Part shown: piece by piece, positions 12,799 to 26,029 of the stretch | How the letters are laid out: each line of letters begins with the position of its first letter | Numbering within the stretch: position 1 is the stretch's first letter | From: Iris pallida | Lineage: Eukaryota; Streptophyta; Magnoliopsida; Asparagales; Iridaceae | Reading direction: 5' to 3' | Assembly: GCA_029216955.1 (NCBI GenBank) | Contig: JANAVB010033216.1 | Location: 6,750,638 to 6,814,637 of the forward strand | DNA length: 64,000 nt | The notes under the pieces: generated by a model | What the model was told of the DNA's origin: nothing | What the model saw: the letters and a program-made list of their open reading frames with translations, nothing else | Databases searched by the model: none | Position numbers and translations under genes: made by a program

Positions 12799-13876
12799 TG
12801 TAGTGCCCCGTCCCGCTCAGTCAATCGGAGGAATCGAAATGCCGACGGCGTTCGGACTTAGCCATGCTACGGCCTGCTCGAAGCCCCTCTCGGTTGAGGT
12901 GACTCCTCGCTTAGGTGGGTGGCTTCGGTAAACTTGCCTCAGCTTGGCATTCGTACTAATAAAACGAAAGTTTTCAATGCGCGAGTAGGCTTGATAATAA
13001 AAGAGTCGAATCCACATAGCTAAGGAAATAATCCCAAGTCAGGTTAACCTGAGTTAGAATATGGAAAGTTCCCACGGTCGGCTTAGAAATGTTGCACGAT
13101 GGCTTTCAAAATGACACTCGATCCTTCGTCCCGTGGCTTGGGAGAAGAAAAGTTAGTCTTTGCCACAAAGCTATGAATTAGTCGAAGTCATAGGTGTCGC
13201 TCGCATAAATGCTTGATAAAGCATGCACGGTTCCAACGTTTGAGGCTTAGCATAGCCTTTGCTCGCCCCATGGGTTTAGTTATATTATACGGCTTGTGGC
13301 ATAAGTTTAGGCACCCAAAGAACTTAGTTGTTCAAAGTCGAACGCTTGCACGACATGTTTCTACGATGCAAGGCTTGACGCAGCCCTTGCTCGTCAAGTT
13401 GTTGCACGATTTAGTTAGGCAAAGTTAAGTTAGGCCACCGAAGCAGTAGCAAGCACGGTCCCACGAGTTCTACGGCTGGGTATAGCCACAAAGTCCTACG
13501 GTCTCAAAGCTCATCATATGGAGTATGAGTCGAGCGGTAGTGTCACATAGAACATAAGTTGGCTTAAGGCACGATGTCACGGACTTAGTATTTTATTGCA
13601 CGAGCCACGGTTGATTCAATTGAGTTTGGAAAAAGGGCTATCAAATAAGGCATTCCTGAGTTGAGTAAAAATGATAGGACAGCATGGAAGAATACTCATG
13701 ACCCTGGGTCGTCGAGGCGGTCTCAAATGCTAGAAGTCTTGAACTTGGTCATTGAAGAGATGGTAGCACTAGAAGAAGAATGACTATGTAAGACGTTAGT
13801 TAGAGTCGAGTCTTGCGTAAGGTCATTTGGACAACTTGTCGACAAAGACGATTGTTTCCTCAGAACGACAACCTGG
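12799..13876. mobile_element. Repeat inserted in the env-like ORF, possible solo LTR
   Basis: Starts TGTAGTGCCCCG directly after the truncated env-like ORF. A complementary GGCACTACA ends at 13883, giving 9-bp inverted ends around 1085 bp. The last 7 bases also fit the left terminus of the CACTA element next door, so the right border is ambiguous. There is no 5-bp target duplication (GCCTA against CCAAA). No ORF has a recognisable domain. Confidence 0.35.
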
Positions 13877-13980
13877 CACTACACCAAATCGTCTAATTTC
13901 TAACGGGTCCTTGTTTTAATTTCTAACGGACTTCATCCATTAGAAAATTGCAACAAGTTAGACCCGTTAGTATTGGCTTA
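13877..13980. repeat. CACTA left terminus and subterminal motifs
   Basis: CACTACACC at 13877, then TTTCTAACGG twice (about 13897 and 13920) and the inverted CCCGTTAG (about 13963). Such clustered short motifs are the binding sites of TNPA-type proteins in En/Spm elements. Confidence 0.7.
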
Positions 13981-15692
13981 GTCTGTTACAAATATAATAA
14001 ATATAATATTTTCTTCCCCTACCCATATAATAAATATTCTAGCTAGGTATTTTCTCCCCCAATTTGTAGGATCTCTGATTCCCCCACAGCCAAATTCTTG
14101 GCGGCACAACCCAAATTTGGCGCCATAACCAAATTCTTGGCGGCAGAATCCCCCCAGTTCAACACATATACACGTTCTTCTCTCTCTCTCTCTCTCTCAT
14201 TCACAAATTCTCTAAACCATTAGTTCTCCTCTCTCTCTCACAAATTGAACGGATCCCACCTGGCTTGTCGTCCACGTACGGTGAGTCATCCATCTCCGGC
14301 ACGGAGGCACGTCGTCCATATCAGACGCGGCGGCACGTTATCCATCTCCGGCGCGGCGACACCATCTCCGACAAGGCTGCACAAAGGTCTCAATTCGTAG
14401 TCGTCGGCTATCCAACGTTTTCAATTCGTAGTCGTCGGCGTGAGTCATCTACTCTTTTTTTTTATTCTTATATGGTTATCTAGATTCACAAGTTTATGTA
14501 AATGTCAGGATGGTTTCTTAATTCTTTTACTAATTATGTTATGTGATATGAGTAAGAAACCCTAGGTTTTGGTTTTTCTTTGATATGTGATGTGAGTCAG
14601 AAACCCTAAATTTTGGTATGTGATGTTAGTCATTTACTCCTTTAATCTGTCACATAAAATGTCAGACTTGGAATTGGGGAAGCTCCAGTAGAATTTGTCA
14701 TAGATTTGTGTAGAGAAGATTGATCAAGAACAATAAATGGGAAAGAACATGTGACTAGGGTTTGTTCATTAAAATTGGGGATCGAAAAAAAGTACATAGG
14801 TTACTAACTAAGAACAAGACTTGTGTAGAAAAACTATGAATTTGAGCACCAGAGTTTGAAAAAAGTACATAGGTAACTAACTCAGGATGCCAAATAACGC
14901 TGAGGAAGAGAACAAGAATACTCAAACCACAACATTACTCTCCAACTTGAACACCAGAACCTGTTGCCCAACCCCAAAATTATGAACTTTTCACCATCTG
15001 TCACAATGAGAGGCTTGGGTAGTGATGACCGGTCATTCCATTACAACGTTGGGATTCAAGATCTTTTGCTTGATTTTTTGAAGACTAGAAAAGAATAGAG
15101 GCCGAGCTGCTCCAACCCTGCTTAACTCCTTAGCTACTGCTAATTCTGATACTCAACACTGAAGAGTATGCATGATATCGGGATCCCATACCATGTAAAC
15201 TAACCGAGACTTGAGAGCATAAGCATTTGGCATTGCCTCTATGTGACCAACTTTGAAATTTTACTAAATATCGGGCCATAGCATTCTTCTATTCTTGTAG
15301 CTATGAAGATCTTCAATCTGAAAATTTTCTTAACCAAAGGTGACAAAATGGGTGACATCCATCTCACAAAAACAACTCCTCGAAAATATTGCCTACTGAT
15401 ATCATTGATATCAGAAAGCTTAATAACAACTACATGTTTTTTGATACTGATATCAACATAAAGCTTAATAACTTCTCATTTTACAATGCAAAGCATGAGG
15501 TAGTCATTTTAAAACACTAACATCTGAAAAATGATTTATATATAGTGTTTCTTAATAACTACTATCCTTTTTTGTTGGATGATTCGATCCTAGCTCTCTT
15601 ACCTATACTCACAAAATTTTAACTCATGCTAAATATTTATCTCAATAAATCTTGTATTCTAATTTATTTTAGGTTTTATTTTATGGTGTAGT
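13981..15692. other. CACTA 5' non-coding region
   Basis: Contains a (CT)n run (14178-14197), a second CT-rich tract (14228-14240), and a partial duplication of 'gatatg(t)gatgtgagt(c/a)agaaaccctaa' (14548-14575 and 14581-14610). No coding region was recognised; it probably holds the promoter and leader of the transposase gene. Confidence 0.45.
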
Positions 15693-15720
15693 ATGTCGGA
15701 ACCAAATTTTCAAAGAGTGG

Positions 15721-17853
15721 ATGAATGAAAATGATAGATTGAGCCCTGCATATACAAAAAGAATTAAAGATTTTCTTGAATTTGCCATTAAAAATCGTGC
15801 TGTGGGGTTGACAACATTACCTTGCCAGTGTGTTAAGTGTCGAAATAAATTAAGATTTCAAGAAAAAATTGTTGAAAGCCATTTAGTCAGGAATGGCATT
15901 AAAAAGTCATATACTTTATGGGCTTTACATGGTGAACAACCATCTCCTAATATTTGTCAAGATCCACCATTGCAATAAGTTGAAGAGGAAACCATAGATG
16001 ACAAAAATATGGAGGATGAGGGAGGAGTAGAAATTGGAGACTTTATCGATGATTTATATGGTGTTAATGAAGTGCCTCATTTAAATAATGAGGATGGTGG
16101 TGGTGCAGGAGTTCAAGAAGAACCTTACGTCGTTAATAAGAAGTACAATAAATATAAGGGATTATCAATTGAGAAGCTGTACCCATCATGTGAAGGTTCT
16201 GAGACAACTCTTTCTGCAATCATGGAGCTGCACAACTTAAAGAAGCAGTTTGGTTGGCCGGAAAATAGTGTGACGGCACTTTTATTAATGTTGAAAAGGT
16301 GGCTCCCTAGTGGAAATACATTGCCAGAAAAGTATCCAGTTATGAAGAGTAAGATGAAGGACTTGGGTATGAAAGCCATATTCATTATGAAAGCCATATT
16401 CATTCATGCATGTGTCAATAATTGTGTTTTATATTGGAAAGATAATGAAGATAAAGAGGAGTGTCCTCAATGCGGAGAACCGAGATACACAGTGACCAAG
16501 AGAAAGGGAGGAAGCCTTCGTAAAGAACCCAAGAAAATATTAAGACATTTTCCTTTGATTCCAAGACTTGTTAGACTGTATACCATACCATGGATAGCAC
16601 ATGAAATGACTTGGCACCACCGAGCGACCTCGTCATGGGATTATTTACGACATCCATCTGATTCGCCTCAATGGAAAATGTTTCGAAATAAGTGGTTAAA
16701 TTTTTCTGAAGAAGAGCATAATGTTTGGCTTGAAATTGCAACTGATGGTTTTAATCCACGTGGTATCCAATCCTCTAGTTATAGTTGTTGGCCTGTCATG
16801 GTGGTGCCTTATAATCTTCCACCTTCATTCTGTATGAAACGTGAGTTTCGGCTGTTGTCTTTGTTGATACCTGGGCCAAAGGCACCTGGTCAAGATATTG
16901 ATGTTTTCCTTCAACCACTAGTTGAGGAGATGAAGCAACTTTGGGAAGAAGGAGTCCCAGCTTATGACAGTTACAAAGGTCAACATTTTACTTTGAAAGC
17001 TATGTTGATGTGGGGTATTCATGATTTTCCAGCATACGGGAATTTATCCGGGTGCGTAACACATGGATACAAAGCTTGTCATGTTTGTGGAGACAACACT
17101 CCATCCATCCATCTTGAATATAGTAATAAACAAGTTTACACAAACTACCGCATGTTCCTTAGCATGAATCACCCCTTTAGAAGTGGTGGATATTTGGGGC
17201 TTAGCTCCTCAGAATATACACTTCCTCCTCCTCGTTTAAATGGAAATGCACTTGTAGAAAAGTTGAGTAATATTAAGTATATACCAGGAAAATTTTTGAA
17301 AGCCCCAGGTCGAAAGCGGAAGACTGATGATATAGTTGAAGCTAAAGAGGCATGGTATAAGAGGTCAATATTTTTTGACTTGGAATACTGGAGTTCTCAT
17401 CAAGTTCGTCATGTCTTGGATGTGATGCATATTGAGAAGAATGTGGCAGAGCATTTAATTAATACAATTTTAGATAACAAGATGAAGACAAAGGATACCA
17501 TAAATGCAAGGTTGGATATGGAGCGGTTAGGCTTGCACAACAACCAATGGATGGCTCTAGATGAAAAGACTGGAAAACAGATAAAACCAACCGCATCATT
17601 TGTCTTGGATAAAGAAGAGAAGGGAGAATTTTGTAAAATATTGAAAGGCTTAAAGCTCCCTTTTAGCTTTTCGTCTAACTTGAGCAATATTGTTACTCTC
17701 AATCCACCCGGCTTGCACTCTATGAAGTCCCATGATTATCATGTTATATTAGAGTACTTATTACTAGTATTGCTTCAATATGCATTTCCGAAACATCCAG
17801 ATTTACGAAGAGCTATTCAGCAGATAAGCTTGTTCTTCAACTTATTATGCTAA
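15721..17853 (+). pseudogene. TNPD-like transposase (Transpos_assoc + Tnp2), interrupted
   Basis: The first 86 codons hold the transposase-associated domain: 'LTTLPCQCVKCRN', then HL, then 'YTLWALHGE'. A single in-frame TAA (15976-15978) separates them from a 614-codon frame starting at 16009. That frame matches the Tnp2 family: 'YPSCEGSETTLSAI', 'KRWLPSGNTLPEKYP', a CxxC box 'CPQCGEPRY' (about 16465), 'TSSWDYLRHPSDSPQWK', 'IPGPKAPGQDIDVFLQPL', a second CxxC box 'CHVCGDNT' (about 17078) and 'HVLDVMHIEKNVAEHL'. An 18-bp tandem duplication (MKAIFI twice, 16369-16404) sits where the family has one copy. The end (from about 17530) is the start of a DUF4218-type region. The ATG at 15693 is out of frame, so 15721 was chosen. 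Tnp2 proteins cut and join CACTA ends. Confidence 0.85.
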
Positions 17854-17892
17854 AAAATCCTAGTTAGAAAGGATATCCAATGAGCCAAATAC

Positions 17893-18427
17893 ATGGTGGC
17901 AGAGGCAATATGTGTGCTAGAGAAACATTTTCCACCTGCATTTTTTGATATCAGTATTCACCTTACTGTCCATTTAGCTGATGAAGCATTAATGTGTGGA
18001 CCTACTGCACCTCGATGGATGTATCCCTTTGAACAGTAAGTAATTTATTTTTTATCTTAATTTATTTTATATTTTTTTAATTGTTGCAACATCTAATCCA
18101 TTATTTCCATATGTATTGTTTACGAAAAGACATATGAAGGAGTTTAAAGAAATACCGAGCAATAAGCGATATGTTGAAGGATCCATTGCGGAATCCTATT
18201 TTGTTGGCGAGTCCGTTAGATATGCAATGGAGTATATGCCAAATCCACAAGAGGGAAATCACAAATATACACATGAAGCCTTTCCAGATAATTATGGGGA
18301 TTTCTCTAATGAAGGACCTTTGCTCGACGATAAATCTGTGATGCTTGAACCTCAACAATTTCAACAAATACGTCGATGGGTCCTCTTTCGCCTCAATGTT
18401 GATGGACTCGATGAATATTATAAGTAA
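17893..18427 (+). pseudogene. DUF4218-like C-terminal region of the TNPD gene
   Basis: After a stop at 17851 the homology resumes at about 17893 with 'LEKHFPPAFFDISIHLTVHLADEA' and 'APRWMYPFEQ'. A donor-like CA/GTAAGT follows at 18037, and a second block is at 18116-18427: 'KRHMKEFKEI...VEGSIAESYFVGESVRYAMEYMP'. This matches the usual order in plant CACTA transposases, where DUF4218 follows Tnp2. The acceptor near 18110 is not clear. The stop and frame break near 17853 may be true damage. Confidence 0.7.
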
Positions 18428-18510
18428 ATTGTCTTCTTTTATGTATCATAGAAATCTGTATATAGATTTTATCATGATAAGCTTGTTAATTATTATGAAC
18501 AAATTGCAGT

Positions 18511-19302
18511 GAATATAAAGTGTCAATCCGATCTACCTTACATGGAAAAGAAAAGGGGGTTCAATTGACAGAAATAGAAATTCAGACTTCTTTCATCCCT
18601 TGGTTATATGAAAAGGTGTTTTTTTAATTGATTACTTTTTGCATTAGCTAGGTTCACTTTCTTATTTTAACTCTATTTATTAATTGTCATTGCATACAGC
18701 TGATTATTGCTGGGGAGACGGAGACAAAGGCTATGTTGTGACGATTAGTTCAAGGGCCAAATCACATAGTTAAAACATACAGAAAGTACCGAGCTAACGG
18801 CTATGTATTCTCTACTAGATCTCATGATGATAGTGTAGTCAGACAAGATAGTAGTGTTTGTTTGATAGCATGGACTACATTTAGAGCAAAAAAAAGTGAT
18901 AAAAACTTAAAAGACGCTTGGACCATGTGGTATGGGGTTATCAAACAGATAATTGAGCTTGACTATACAATATTTAAGGAGGTGGTGTTTTATTGCGACT
19001 GGGTGAGGGTGGAGGACAAGATCAATGGTTGTAAGCATTGCCCAGACTCAAACCTGGTGATAGTAAATTTTGATAGGTTTAAGAGTTTCAGTAGTGAGTT
19101 AGATGAGCCTGCCATTCTCGCTTCTGAGGCAAGTCAAGTATTTTACTCAAAAGATCTTAGAAATCCTGGTTGGTGGGTGGTGATACATTCACCAAAGAGA
19201 TTGACTTGTCAAGTAGATGACTTAGAGATACCAATTGTTCAATCTACTCTTGAAGACCAACCTCATTTGGAAAATTTGTTGCAACAATATGTTCCTGCTT
19301 AG
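18511..19302 (+). pseudogene. DUF4216-like end of the TNPD gene
   Basis: A short piece at 18511-18616 ('EIQTSFIPWLYEK') matches the hinge before DUF4216. From about 18740 the frames give 'LVQGPNHIVKTYRKYRANGYVF' and then an open frame 18862-19302 with 'TMWYGVIKQIIELDY', 'VVFYCDWVRVED', 'NFDRFKSF', 'AILASEASQVFYSKD' and 'WWVVIHSPKR'. These are DUF4216 signatures, the usual C-terminus of CACTA transposases. The chain ends in a normal stop at 19302. An in-frame TGA near 18739 interrupts the start of the domain. Confidence 0.75.
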
Positions 19303-19640
19303 ATATTGGAATTAGAGGCGGAACTTATCCAACAAGAGGACTATGCCATTTATTTTTGTACTTTAATTACTACAGGTATTTTTTTAATGAGTTATTGTAG
19401 TGATTTTTTTTCAATATTAATGAGGTTTGCCACTTTTTATTTATCTATTAGATTGTAGAGAAATATATTTTGCATTGTAATTCATTTTTATGTTTACTAT
19501 TTAAAGTAACTTTGGGAGCAACATAGTATTACTTAAATACTTTGTCATCATACCAATTACTGTAACTCACCTAAACTCCATGCTATTGACATTCACACCA
19601 TGGTATTCCTTGAGGGCAAACACATGTCTACATTGATTTG
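19303..19640. other. Spacer after the transposase
   Basis: AT-rich, presumably 3' UTR of the transposase gene. Nothing else recognised. Confidence 0.4.
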
Positions 19641-19679
19641 TTTATCCGAACTGATGCAGGAATTTTCTGCCTGCAGTTT

Positions 19680-20150
19680 CTTCCTCTCTTGTGCACTGCC
19701 TAGTAGCAGCTGTTGCCAATGCTGAATGCTACTATTGGACACTGCATCAAGGCATCAAGGCAAGTTGTTGTTACAGTTGCTATAAAATTGTTCCTAGGTT
19801 GCACACTGCATCAAGGCAAGCTGTTGTTACAGCTGCTAATGCATGCTGCATTTTTCTTGACAAATTCATGCTGCATTTTGCTAATGCATGCCACATTTTT
19901 CTTTGTTAAATTCATGCTGCTAATTCATGTTACATTATTGCTAATGCATGCAGTCCTAACTATACTGAATGCTAATTCATTTTTCTTTGCTGTTGCCAAT
20001 GCTGAATGCTAATTCATTTTTCTTGACCAATTCATGCAGTCCTAGTTGTTGCCAATGCTGAATGCTAATGCATACAGTCCTAGCTATTGCCAATGCTGAA
20101 TGCTAATTCATTTTTCTTGACCAATTCATGTTGCATTGTTGCCACCAATT
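19680..20150. repeat. Degenerate short repeats between TNPD and TNPA genes
   Basis: Blocks of 'GTTGCCAATGCTGAATGCTA' recur (about 19709, 19991, 20047, 20086), mixed with 'CTAATTCATTTTTCTTG' and 'CTAATGCATGC' blocks and two copies of 'TTGCACACTGCATCAAGG'-like sequence. Short frames through it are low-complexity. Confidence 0.6.
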
Positions 20151-20344
20151 CCAAGTTCTAAGTTTGCAGTCCTAACTACACTTGTTCAGGTAATCTATCT
20201 TTCAACGCTCGATGCCTACATATTTTACCTTGAATTTGCCTTCAGATTATACAAATTAAAAATTACTTTTCTAGAGCTAACTGTTTGAGTGTAAACCTTA
20301 AGTTCAAGTCTCTTCTATGGTTCTTCTTGCACAGGTTTGACACT

Positions 20345-22010
20345 ATGTCATCAAGTGTAGGTAATTCTACCCCAAATTCATCACAACCTGCATCAAATTT
20401 GCCATCATCTGTATCATCAGGGGGTGGAGGCCCAAAGGAGAAAAAGAAAATCATAATACAAGTTGATGGCTCTATTGTGGGAAAATATGCAAAAGATTGG
20501 AGCACCGACACCGGAGGTTATATAAAAAGCTATATTCCAATTAGCTACAGCGACTTTAGCAAAGTGCCAAAAAAATTTAAAGATGACGTTTGGAATGCAC
20601 TTATGGTAAACTTCTTGGAAATATTCTATTTGTTTAAAATTATACTTAACGCCTAATATTTTGCTTAATTTGTTAAATTGGTTATGTTTAATATTGTGAT
20701 TAATGTTTCTTTATTAGGGTGATTATGAGCTTGATGTTCCACCAGAAGTGGCTCATCCATTGCTTGAGCCTTCATGGTCGCAAAAGTTTAGGACTTACAA
20801 ACACACTTTGCGGGAGCATTATCTGAGGAAAAATATTACTGAGGTGCCAAAAGGTGTTGATCCTGATATTTGGAGGAAGTTTGTAGAAAATGAGAATAGT
20901 CAAAAAAAGGAGGAGTGTGAGCGAAATGCAAAAAATTGTAGTAAGCTGGAGTTTTCTCATTATCTTGGACGTTGTACATATGCCCAAAAGAAATACATGA
21001 TGGTTTGCTTCCTTTCTTATGCTATTCAAACTCGATATTTAGGATTATATATATCTTGTATGACTTACTCCAAATATTCTCCAAAAGTTCCAAGTTTTAC
21101 CATCTTAGAGACTTCAACTTATACTTTATTTAATGACTTATATTGTTCCTTTTGCAGCAGGAAGAAAATTCTGAAATATCTCTTTCACGGGTAGATACTT
21201 GGTTAGAAGCACACAGACAAAAATGTGGTAAAGTATTGGAGAGTGTCAAAGAAAAATATGTAAGTAACCTATCAATTTCTATGTATTTTACATTCTTAGC
21301 TTAAGGTTTTTTAATATCATCTCAAACAAGAATTTTACAGGAAAATGTATTGGCTGCTAAAGAAAGAAACAAGAACAAAAGAACTTTTGAAGATTTGGAC
21401 AATGATGAGTTGGTAGAAGTATTTGGAAAGGACAAAAAGGGACGAGTTCATGCCATGGGTTCCAATATCTCGAGGAAAAAGCTAACTCATTTGGGAGTGG
21501 CAAAATCAAAAATTGAACAACATAAGAAATCATCTCAAGAACTAGCATCATTCAAAGATGAAATGATCTCACTTGTTGGCTCGTGCATGGATAATTTTGA
21601 GGGTCTTATGCAGGCTATATTATCAAAATTTACAACAAAGTCACCGACAGTTGTGAATTCACCACCCTGGCTCTTGTTCAGTGCCTCGCAATCTTCATTT
21701 ATCTCAAAACATCGATACTGTTTTCGCCATGGCTGGCGTATCTCATTCTCCTTGTTCACCGTCTCCTCCTACAAGAAACCCCCAAGTTATCTTGTGTGAT
21801 AAGTTTGGTAAAAAATTGGCAAAAGGATATGTCGTCACAGATGCTACATCAAATATGTGTCATTTCAAGAAAGTTGGATATGGAGAGAAGAAAGTTTATG
21901 TTGAGGAAGTGATTGATCCCGATGCTATTTTATTTGACCCTCCACAAGGGGAAAATCATACTTTTGCCGATTTGGTCGATGGAAGATTTCTAATTTGGCT
22001 AGATTGCTAG
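20345..22010 (+). pseudogene. TNPA-like CACTA gene (Transposase_24 / Transposase_23 type)
   Basis: Exon 1 is 20345-20605 (87 codons, starts MSSSVGNS, includes 'GGGGPKEKKKIIIQVDG'). A GT-AG intron follows, and exon 2 starts at 20718 in frame with 'GDYELDVPPEVAHP', then 'EHYLRKNITEVPKGVDPDIW' and 'NCSKLEFSHYLGRCTYA'. Further exons begin near 21158 (ending at GTAAGT, 21260) and at 21341 ('RTFEDLDNDELVEVFGKDKKGR', coiled-coil-like). The C-terminal block in another frame (about 21750-22010: 'GKKLAKGYVVTD', 'CHFKKVGYGEKKVYVEEVID') matches the TNP1/En/Spm Transposase_23 type. A frame change near 21690 is unexplained by a clear intron. TNPA-like proteins bind the subterminal repeats. Product is probably broken. 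Confidence 0.72.
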
Positions 22011-22012
22011 TT

Positions 22013-22882
22013 GGAGTATGTTTGATGATCTCTATCTTACTTTTAGTTCTAGTTATCTTATGCAGGTATGTTATGGGCTGAAACTTGTTTAACATAGTTG
22101 TCTTTTGTTGGTTTTGTTTAGTTTATGTAGTTGAACCTTAAACTACATGCTTATGATGTTTTCAATTATTTTGATTATGTTTACCAGTTCTATATGTGAT
22201 GCTTTTTTGGAGGTTCTAATTATGTCTACATTTGTTTCTTGTCATCTTTGTTATTTTGGATTAAAAAAACCTTTTCAACTCCGCCAATGCATTGTTTATC
22301 TTTGCATTGCCGGTCCCAAGCCCGGATAAAAGAGGAGGGAAAAGGTTTTATTAATACTTACATTTTTTTAACTTCATGTCATAATTTGGATTTGCATTAC
22401 AGGTTAGAAGACCACAAGTTATTACTTCATGATTCTTTCTCCACTTCCTACCCGATGTAGGACTAATTATCAACTCGATTTTCGTCCCTTTTTGAAGGCT
22501 CAACCGAAAAGGCGGAAACGAGATACAATCAAACATCTCTCTCATAACAGTTATATAGTCTCGTCAATTTTGATCATAATTGGTACGAAATGTTTCAAGA
22601 TAGGGAAAACTCTTTGTTTAGTTCCTCAAGCTTAATATCACTGTAACTTCACTGTATCTTCACTACAGGAGGTTGAAGGAAGACAAAATGTGAATCATGT
22701 CACCGTATCTTCACTGCTGGACTTAAAGTTCCTATTGCATGCTAACCTTTGTGATTCACCTATACATGCTATCTTTTGTGATATATGGAACTTGGGAAGA
22801 TTCTGCTACAAAAATATTATCTCGACTTTAGAACATGCGACATTTTTGTTGCAGGCTGGTAACTATTTTTTCACATCTTCAG
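22013..22882. other. Spacer between TNPA-like gene and GAPDH fragment
   Basis: Mostly AT-rich and unassigned. At about 22307-22340 there is GGTCCCAAGCCCGGATAAAA followed by a GA-rich run. I recall this motif from the 5' part of plant RTE-type LINEs, but nothing else of a LINE is visible. Confidence 0.35.
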
Positions 22883-23490
<608 letters not shown>

Positions 23491-25590
23491 CATTTCTAAT
23501 CTTTGCGTGTTTAGAGTGGGTATTATGAAACTCCGCTACTATTTCATACTTTTCCAATGTTTTGTGAAATATCATATTTTCTTCATAGGAAGAAGAAATC
23601 TTTCGTCTAATTTTTGGATTTGTAGAAACTAGATGTTTGTGTCATTTTATTCACTGAGATTGACATCCTGCAACTGGATTGATGTATTGCTCCATTCATT
23701 AATACATACATGTGTTGTTTTTACTAACATGAGATTGATATATTGCAATTGGATAATAGTATTTTAATTTTTTCTGCTTCTCTTTTTACTGGGATACATA
23801 CATGAGATTGGTACATACGTGAGATTGTTTTCACTGATACATATATAAGACTGATACATACATAAGATTCATTTAAAGGCAAAAGCACACTTGCTTCTCA
23901 TGCTCCATAGTAAATGGCTTATTTGTGGATAGTAAACACTATAATGATTTGTTAACAAACAAATTGGTACTTCTTTGTCTGATGTATGGTCAATATCTTA
24001 AACACTACAATTTATTTCGATGCACTTATTTCTATCAAAGTTTTACCTTTATCTTATATTATCCAGGAAAGGTTCATTAAATGATTAATTCGACGAATTT
24101 GTTGCTATTTTGCAGCTCACCTTGATCATGCAGCATACCTATCATACTTCCTTGAAAAGGTATGCATAAACTTTGTACCTTGCTCAGTTTTTCTCCTTAA
24201 ACCTTTTCATAATATAGCCTGGTATGTTCAAAACTAATGGCATACTAAATTTAAAGGATGGATTTTCGTGATCCATGCAACAAAGTCGATTTATCGCCTA
24301 CTTCTATCAGATTATGTTAAAGTGAGTAAGGTTACAGTTAAAGAAATAATGTATGATAATCAAGACATCCTTTTTGGATAAAATTGAGGTATCCTTGTCA
24401 ACTTCCCTATGTGTGTTGTTGTGAATGGACTTAATAGTGAGCTATATAATTGGCAAAATTGACTTGGAAGTTTTTGAACTAAAATTATTTATATTTGACA
24501 TATGGAACCAGTTAATTAGAATTTGCACCACTAGAGATCAAATATGGTTGTTTAGTGTGGAAACGATTTAGCTTAAACTTTTTCCATATGGCTTTTTGCT
24601 CAAGCATATTATTTCAAATGAAAGATTGGTATTCTTACTTCTTCTCCAACCTCATAATTTGATAAGTTATAGCTAGTGTCGGTGGTTGCAAGCAAGTAAT
24701 TTGTTTCTGGTTTCAAGTCTTGCATAAATTTGATAAGTTATAGCTAGTCTTACAGAAATTTAGCTCAAAAACTCATGCAAGGGGATCTACCAGTTTCAAG
24801 CAAGTAATTTGTTACCATCACTTAACCAGTTATTTTTGCGATGGCAATATATAGTGGTAACAGTTTCTGATTGCATCCTTTCCTTTTCCAACTTGTGTAT
24901 GTCCGTGGTTTTTTGGGTGTCTTGGCTTCTTGAGTTCATGTTTGGGATCTTGATACTAGTGTTATTCAAATTTGCAGCTCAAACCAAGCACAGACAAGGG
25001 TAAAGGTCCAATGGCCGATAATCTGTACTAACCCACAGTACAGGTAATCTGTAGTAAATACTCAACTAGCAAATGGTGAGCCTCTCAATTGCAAATAGGT
25101 CTACTGCACAGAGTGCCAGGAAAACTTTGCTGAGCCTATAAAGTTTTTGCCTTTTGTGCAGTGAACTTTAAGCAAGGACTGATGGCCAAGACGACTTTGT
25201 CAGAATCGATCTTATCCTCATATCATCTAGAAGCAAAGCATGAAGTGGACATATTGTCACCAAGATGAATAGGATTCAATGACATTGTTGAATTACAATA
25301 AAAACCAACTGGTAAGTTTTCTTGAACCACTTTTTTCGATCTCTAACCTGCCTATTTAGTGGCCCTCGACCTGAAAAATGCACTTTAGAGAGCCAATAAT
25401 TAATGATGGCTTCATTTTCTTCTGATTAATGTCTGCAAGTTGCTCAAGAGCCAGCAAGAGCATACCAATCCATGATTGGTTGAGAATTGACAAGTATCAG
25501 TAATCCTGGTTCATCAAACTTGTACAATATTTGTCAAGCAATGACTTACTAAGAATTATTGTCATCTCTAATTAATAAGGTCAGCATTGT
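23491..25590. other. Unassigned region between GAPDH fragment and element A
   Basis: AT-rich. An exon-like piece bounded by TTTGCAG and AAAGGTATGC lies at 24116-24160 and could encode 'LDHAAYLSYFLEK', but I do not recognise it. No other convincing gene. The CACTA right terminus was looked for here and not seen. Confidence 0.4.
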
Positions 25591-26029
25591 TGTAGGGTGT
25601 GAAAATTATGACACGCTGACATAAGACTCAGCCAAAATTATACGCTCAAGGCTATACGCTCAGTCAAAGCCATACGCTCAAGGCCATACGCTCATCTAAA
25701 GGCCGTACGCTCAGTGAATATTTTATTATTTCCTGAGATGATAGCATAGCATGTATTTAATGAAGGATGAATCTGACACTTCGTCTTTCGTGCAAAAGAC
25801 AGCTGCTCTATGAAGATTAGCCATCATATAGGTTTTCAAGAAATGATTTTGTCTCTTACGAGGACAACTCAGCAACCATCATAAATGCACAGCCATCATT
25901 ACTGTCATTTCTGACAGTCTGTCAGCCATCATATCTGCAGCACGACGCTCGAGAGATATTTGTCAGTATTTGAAGATATGGCGTATTTGAGAAGATTGAG
26001 GACTGCCACGTGTCTACTCCCTTCTTGCC

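Larger units (their letters stand above)
13877..22012 (+). mobile_element. CACTA (En/Spm) DNA transposon, right end not found
   Basis: The left terminus CACTACACCAAA at 13877 is followed by subterminal inverted and direct copies of CTAACGG. Inside are a TNPD-like transposase with associated domains (15721-19302) and a TNPA-like gene (20345-22010), both on the plus strand, the usual CACTA order. I found no matching TGTAGTG right terminus between 22012 and 25590, so the true right border may lie beyond the GAPDH fragment or be lost. Interrupted reading frames suggest it is not autonomous. Confidence 0.8.

Noticed and set aside
12799..13883. A confirmed solo LTR
   Set aside because: Ends look right but there is no target duplication, and the right end coincides with the CACTA terminus, so I list it only as possible.
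15693..15728. ATG at 15693 as start of the CACTA transposase
   Set aside because: It is out of frame with the transposase-associated domain and stops after 11 codons. The frame with the domain starts at 15721.
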